NCBI GenBank assembly: GCA_001873945.1
Contig: MNYI01000151.1
Location: forward strand, 1 to 6,845
Direction: 5' to 3'
From: Candidatus Desantisbacteria bacterium CG2_30_40_21
Lineage (GTDB): Bacteria; UBA9089; CG2-30-40-21
Length of the DNA: 6,845 nucleotides
Positions 5,510-6,845 of the stretch are shown one piece after another (position 1 is the stretch's first letter; each line of letters begins with the position of its first letter). The notes below the pieces were generated by a model, which saw only the letters and a program-made list of their open reading frames with translations, searched no databases and was not told where the DNA came from. The position numbers and the translations under genes are program-made.

Positions 5510-6598
5510 CTATTCTCTTTGCTCCTTTAAGACATCAACGATTACCTGTGGGCTTAATTCTTCAACCATTGTAACGCATCCAATCTTATTTGGCAGGATG
5601 AACCTTATCTGCTGAGAGGATAGCTTTTTCTTATCCAAATACATAGCCTGCAAAAGGGCATCTGGTGATAAATCCTTAAATTTTGTGGGCAATCCTGCCA
5701 TCTGAAGAAGGTTTATCAGTCGGGTCATATCATTTTTGGCAAGCATACCTATCTTTGCAGCTATTTTTACTGCACCAACCATACCAATACTGATTGCCTC
5801 TCCATGTCGAAAAACTTGATAAGCTGTTATTGATTCTATCGCATGTCCGATTGTATGTCCAAAGTTCAGTATGGCTCGCAAACCTGCCTCCCGTTCATCA
5901 GACTCAACCACACCTGCCTTTATCTCACACGAGCGGCTAATAATATGAATCATGGATTCAGGCTCTAATCCTTCAATTTGCTTAATATTCTTCTCTATGT
6001 ACCTAAAGAAATCTGCATCCTGAATCATCCCATACTTTATTGCCTCAGCCAATCCAGATTTAATCTCTCTTAAGGCTAAGGTTTTTAATACATCAGGGTC
6101 AATGACAACCACTTGCGGCTGCCAGAAGGCACCAATCATATTTTTTGCGGTTGTTAGATTTACCCCTGTTTTCCCACCCACACTGCTATCTACTTGAGCA
6201 AGAAGGGTAGTTGGTATCTGGACAAAGGGAATGCCTCGCATAAATGTAGCTGCAACAAATCCAACAATATCCCCGATTACCCCACCACCCAGGGCAATAA
6301 GTGTTGTTTTTCGATGTGCCTGCATCTCTACCAATTTATCATAGAGATATGCTACTGTTTTCAGGTTTTTATACCCTTCTCCCTCTGGTATTTCAATTAC
6401 CCTTGTCTCAAAACCTGCTTCTTTTAATTGATTAACAAGAATATCCTTGTAAAAATAGCCTATCTTAGGGTTGGTAATTATTACAACGCTCTGCCCAACC
6501 CCTGCCTCTGTCAGGACATTTCCAACATTTTTTAATAAACCAGATTCAATATAAATGGGATAACTTCGCTCACCCAGATTAATCATGATATTTTTCAT
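5510..6598 (-). CDS. aroB: 3-dehydroquinate synthase
   Basis: The 362-residue protein is full length for AroB, the NAD- and divalent-metal-dependent enzyme that cyclises DAHP to 3-dehydroquinate, step 2 of the shikimate pathway. Clear motifs are GGGVIGDIVGFVAATFMRG (104-122, NAD-binding region), PTTLLAQVDSSVGGKTGVN (129-147), AKNMIGAFWQP (151-161), and the metal ligands Glu185 (LAEAIKYG), His248 (NFGHTIGHAIE) and His265 (HGEAI). The ATG at 6598 follows AGGTGA, which pairs with the 3' part of the anti-Shine-Dalgarno; a second Met at codon 5 is a less likely start. It is the first gene of the aroB-aroQ pair, under the promoter at 6658-6686. Confidence 0.97.
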   Translation of the reverse strand: MKNIMINLGERSYPIYIESGLLKNVGNVLTEAGVGQSVVIITNPKIGYFYKDILVNQLKEAGFETRVIEIPEGEGYKNLKTVAYLYDKLVEMQAHRKTTLIALGGGVIGDIVGFVAATFMRGIPFVQIPTTLLAQVDSSVGGKTGVNLTTAKNMIGAFWQPQVVVIDPDVLKTLALREIKSGLAEAIKYGMIQDADFFRYIEKNIKQIEGLEPESMIHIISRSCEIKAGVVESDEREAGLRAILNFGHTIGHAIESITAYQVFRHGEAISIGMVGAVKIAAKIGMLAKNDMTRLINLLQMAGLPTKFKDLSPDALLQAMYLDKKKLSSQQIRFILPNKIGCVTMVEELSPQVIVDVLKEQRE

Positions 6599-6657
6599 AG
6601 TTCACCTGTAAATATAGGATTTTTTTATTGTAAGCAAGATGGTTACATTTTCCTTTA

Positions 6658-6686
6658 AGTATATCACAGCAATACTCATAAGTCAA
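6658..6686 (-). promoter_or_regulatory. Predicted sigma-70 promoter of aroB-aroQ
   Basis: On the minus strand TTGACT (6686-6681), a 17-nt spacer and TATACT (6663-6658) form a strong promoter with 5 of 6 matches in each box. Transcription should begin near 6651, giving a leader of about 53 nt before the aroB ATG. The leader shows no leader peptide of useful length and no convincing attenuator. Confidence 0.75.
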
Positions 6687-6736
6687 GAAAATTTTGCTTG
6701 GAGGCAGCAATTCTCATTATGGATTTTCAGATTCAC

Positions 6737-6760
6737 CACAGAGACACGGAGGCACGGAGA
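6737..6760. repeat. Purine-rich period-8 repeat, three units
   Basis: CACAGAGA, CACGGAGG and CACGGAGA follow each other at 6737-6744, 6745-6752 and 6753-6760, preceded by ATTCAC. No coding frame or RNA structure is apparent. From memory, similar CACAGAGA-type strings occur between genes in many environmental bacterial genomes; I cannot verify this here. It lies upstream of the aroB promoter in otherwise featureless AT-rich DNA. Confidence 0.6.
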
Positions 6761-6784
6761 ATAACTTAAAAAAACAAGCTGACG

Positions 6785-6843
6785 GAATGCAAATTTTTAT
6801 AAATTCACAGAATAATGCTTCAAATTTCCAAAAATCTGCATTC
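6785..6843. repeat. AT-rich imperfect inverted repeat at window edge
   Basis: GAATGCAAATTTTT (6785-6798) pairs with AAAAATCTGCATTC (6830-6843) at 13 of 14 positions around a 31-nt centre. It could be a hairpin, a transcript end for a gene beyond the window, or one end of a small repeat element. Nothing coding is visible between 6690 and the edge. Confidence 0.5.
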
Positions 6844-6845
6844 AG

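Noticed and set aside
6629..6647. Attenuator hairpin (TGTAA/TTACA) in the aroB leader
   Set aside because: The stem is only 5 AT-rich pairs with no T-run after it on the transcript.
6643..6648. Start-stop leader (ATGTAA after AAAGGA) in front of aroB
   Set aside because: The predicted transcription start near 6651 leaves the AAAGGA outside the mRNA, so it would not be translated from that site.

Overview
The window looks like chromosome of a moderately AT-rich bacterium with strong GGAGG-type ribosome binding sites and near-consensus sigma-70 promoters. The gene set is ordinary core metabolism: fatty-acid precursor supply, arginine, branched-chain amino acid and shikimate synthesis. The mixture of loosely connected biosynthetic genes with an HD-GYP protein and a DUF433/DUF5615 toxin-antitoxin pair suggests an uncultured or deep-branching Gram-negative-type lineage. 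No phylogenetic marker is present, so I do not name a phylum.

Layout. The left edge (1-959, minus strand) is accA, the carboxyltransferase alpha subunit of acetyl-CoA carboxylase. It starts at a TTG codon, and its 3' end runs off the window through a 10-bp tandem repeat. The divergent spacer 960-1250 carries two back-to-back promoters, one for accA and one (TTGACA-N17-TATAAT) for argJ. Between the argJ promoter and the argJ start sits a 106-bp element with 14-bp perfect terminal inverted repeats and a 6-bp direct flanking repeat. It looks like a MITE inserted in the argJ leader.

The plus-strand block follows: argJ (1251-2450), then ilvE (2465-3337), then a DUF433 antitoxin (3347-3583) and a DUF5615 PIN-like toxin (3580-3933, ATGA overlap). 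The toxin-antitoxin pair begins 9 nt after ilvE, and its ribosome binding site abuts the ilvE stop codon. Its arginine codons differ from those of the host genes, which suggests a later insertion. After a 165-bp stretch comes an HD-GYP cyclic-di-GMP phosphodiesterase-type gene (4099-4998). Its apparent start is awkward: a well-placed ATG at 3995 is one frame off, separated from the main frame by a T6 slippery run.

The right part (5066-6598, minus strand) is a tight aroB-aroQ shikimate operon. It has its own promoter at 6658-6686 and a plausible weak terminator at 5049-5080, and it converges on the HD-GYP gene. The last ~240 bases hold no gene, only the aroB promoter, a purine-rich period-8 repeat and an AT-rich inverted repeat cut by the window edge.

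Together, argJ acts in the acetylated ornithine/arginine pathway, ilvE finishes Val/Leu/Ile synthesis, aroB and aroQ catalyse steps 2 and 3 of the shikimate pathway, and accA supplies malonyl-CoA. The most interesting parts are the inserted or repetitive pieces between these housekeeping genes: the MITE-like leader element, the embedded toxin-antitoxin pair, the frame problem at the HD-GYP start, and the microsatellite at the end of accA.
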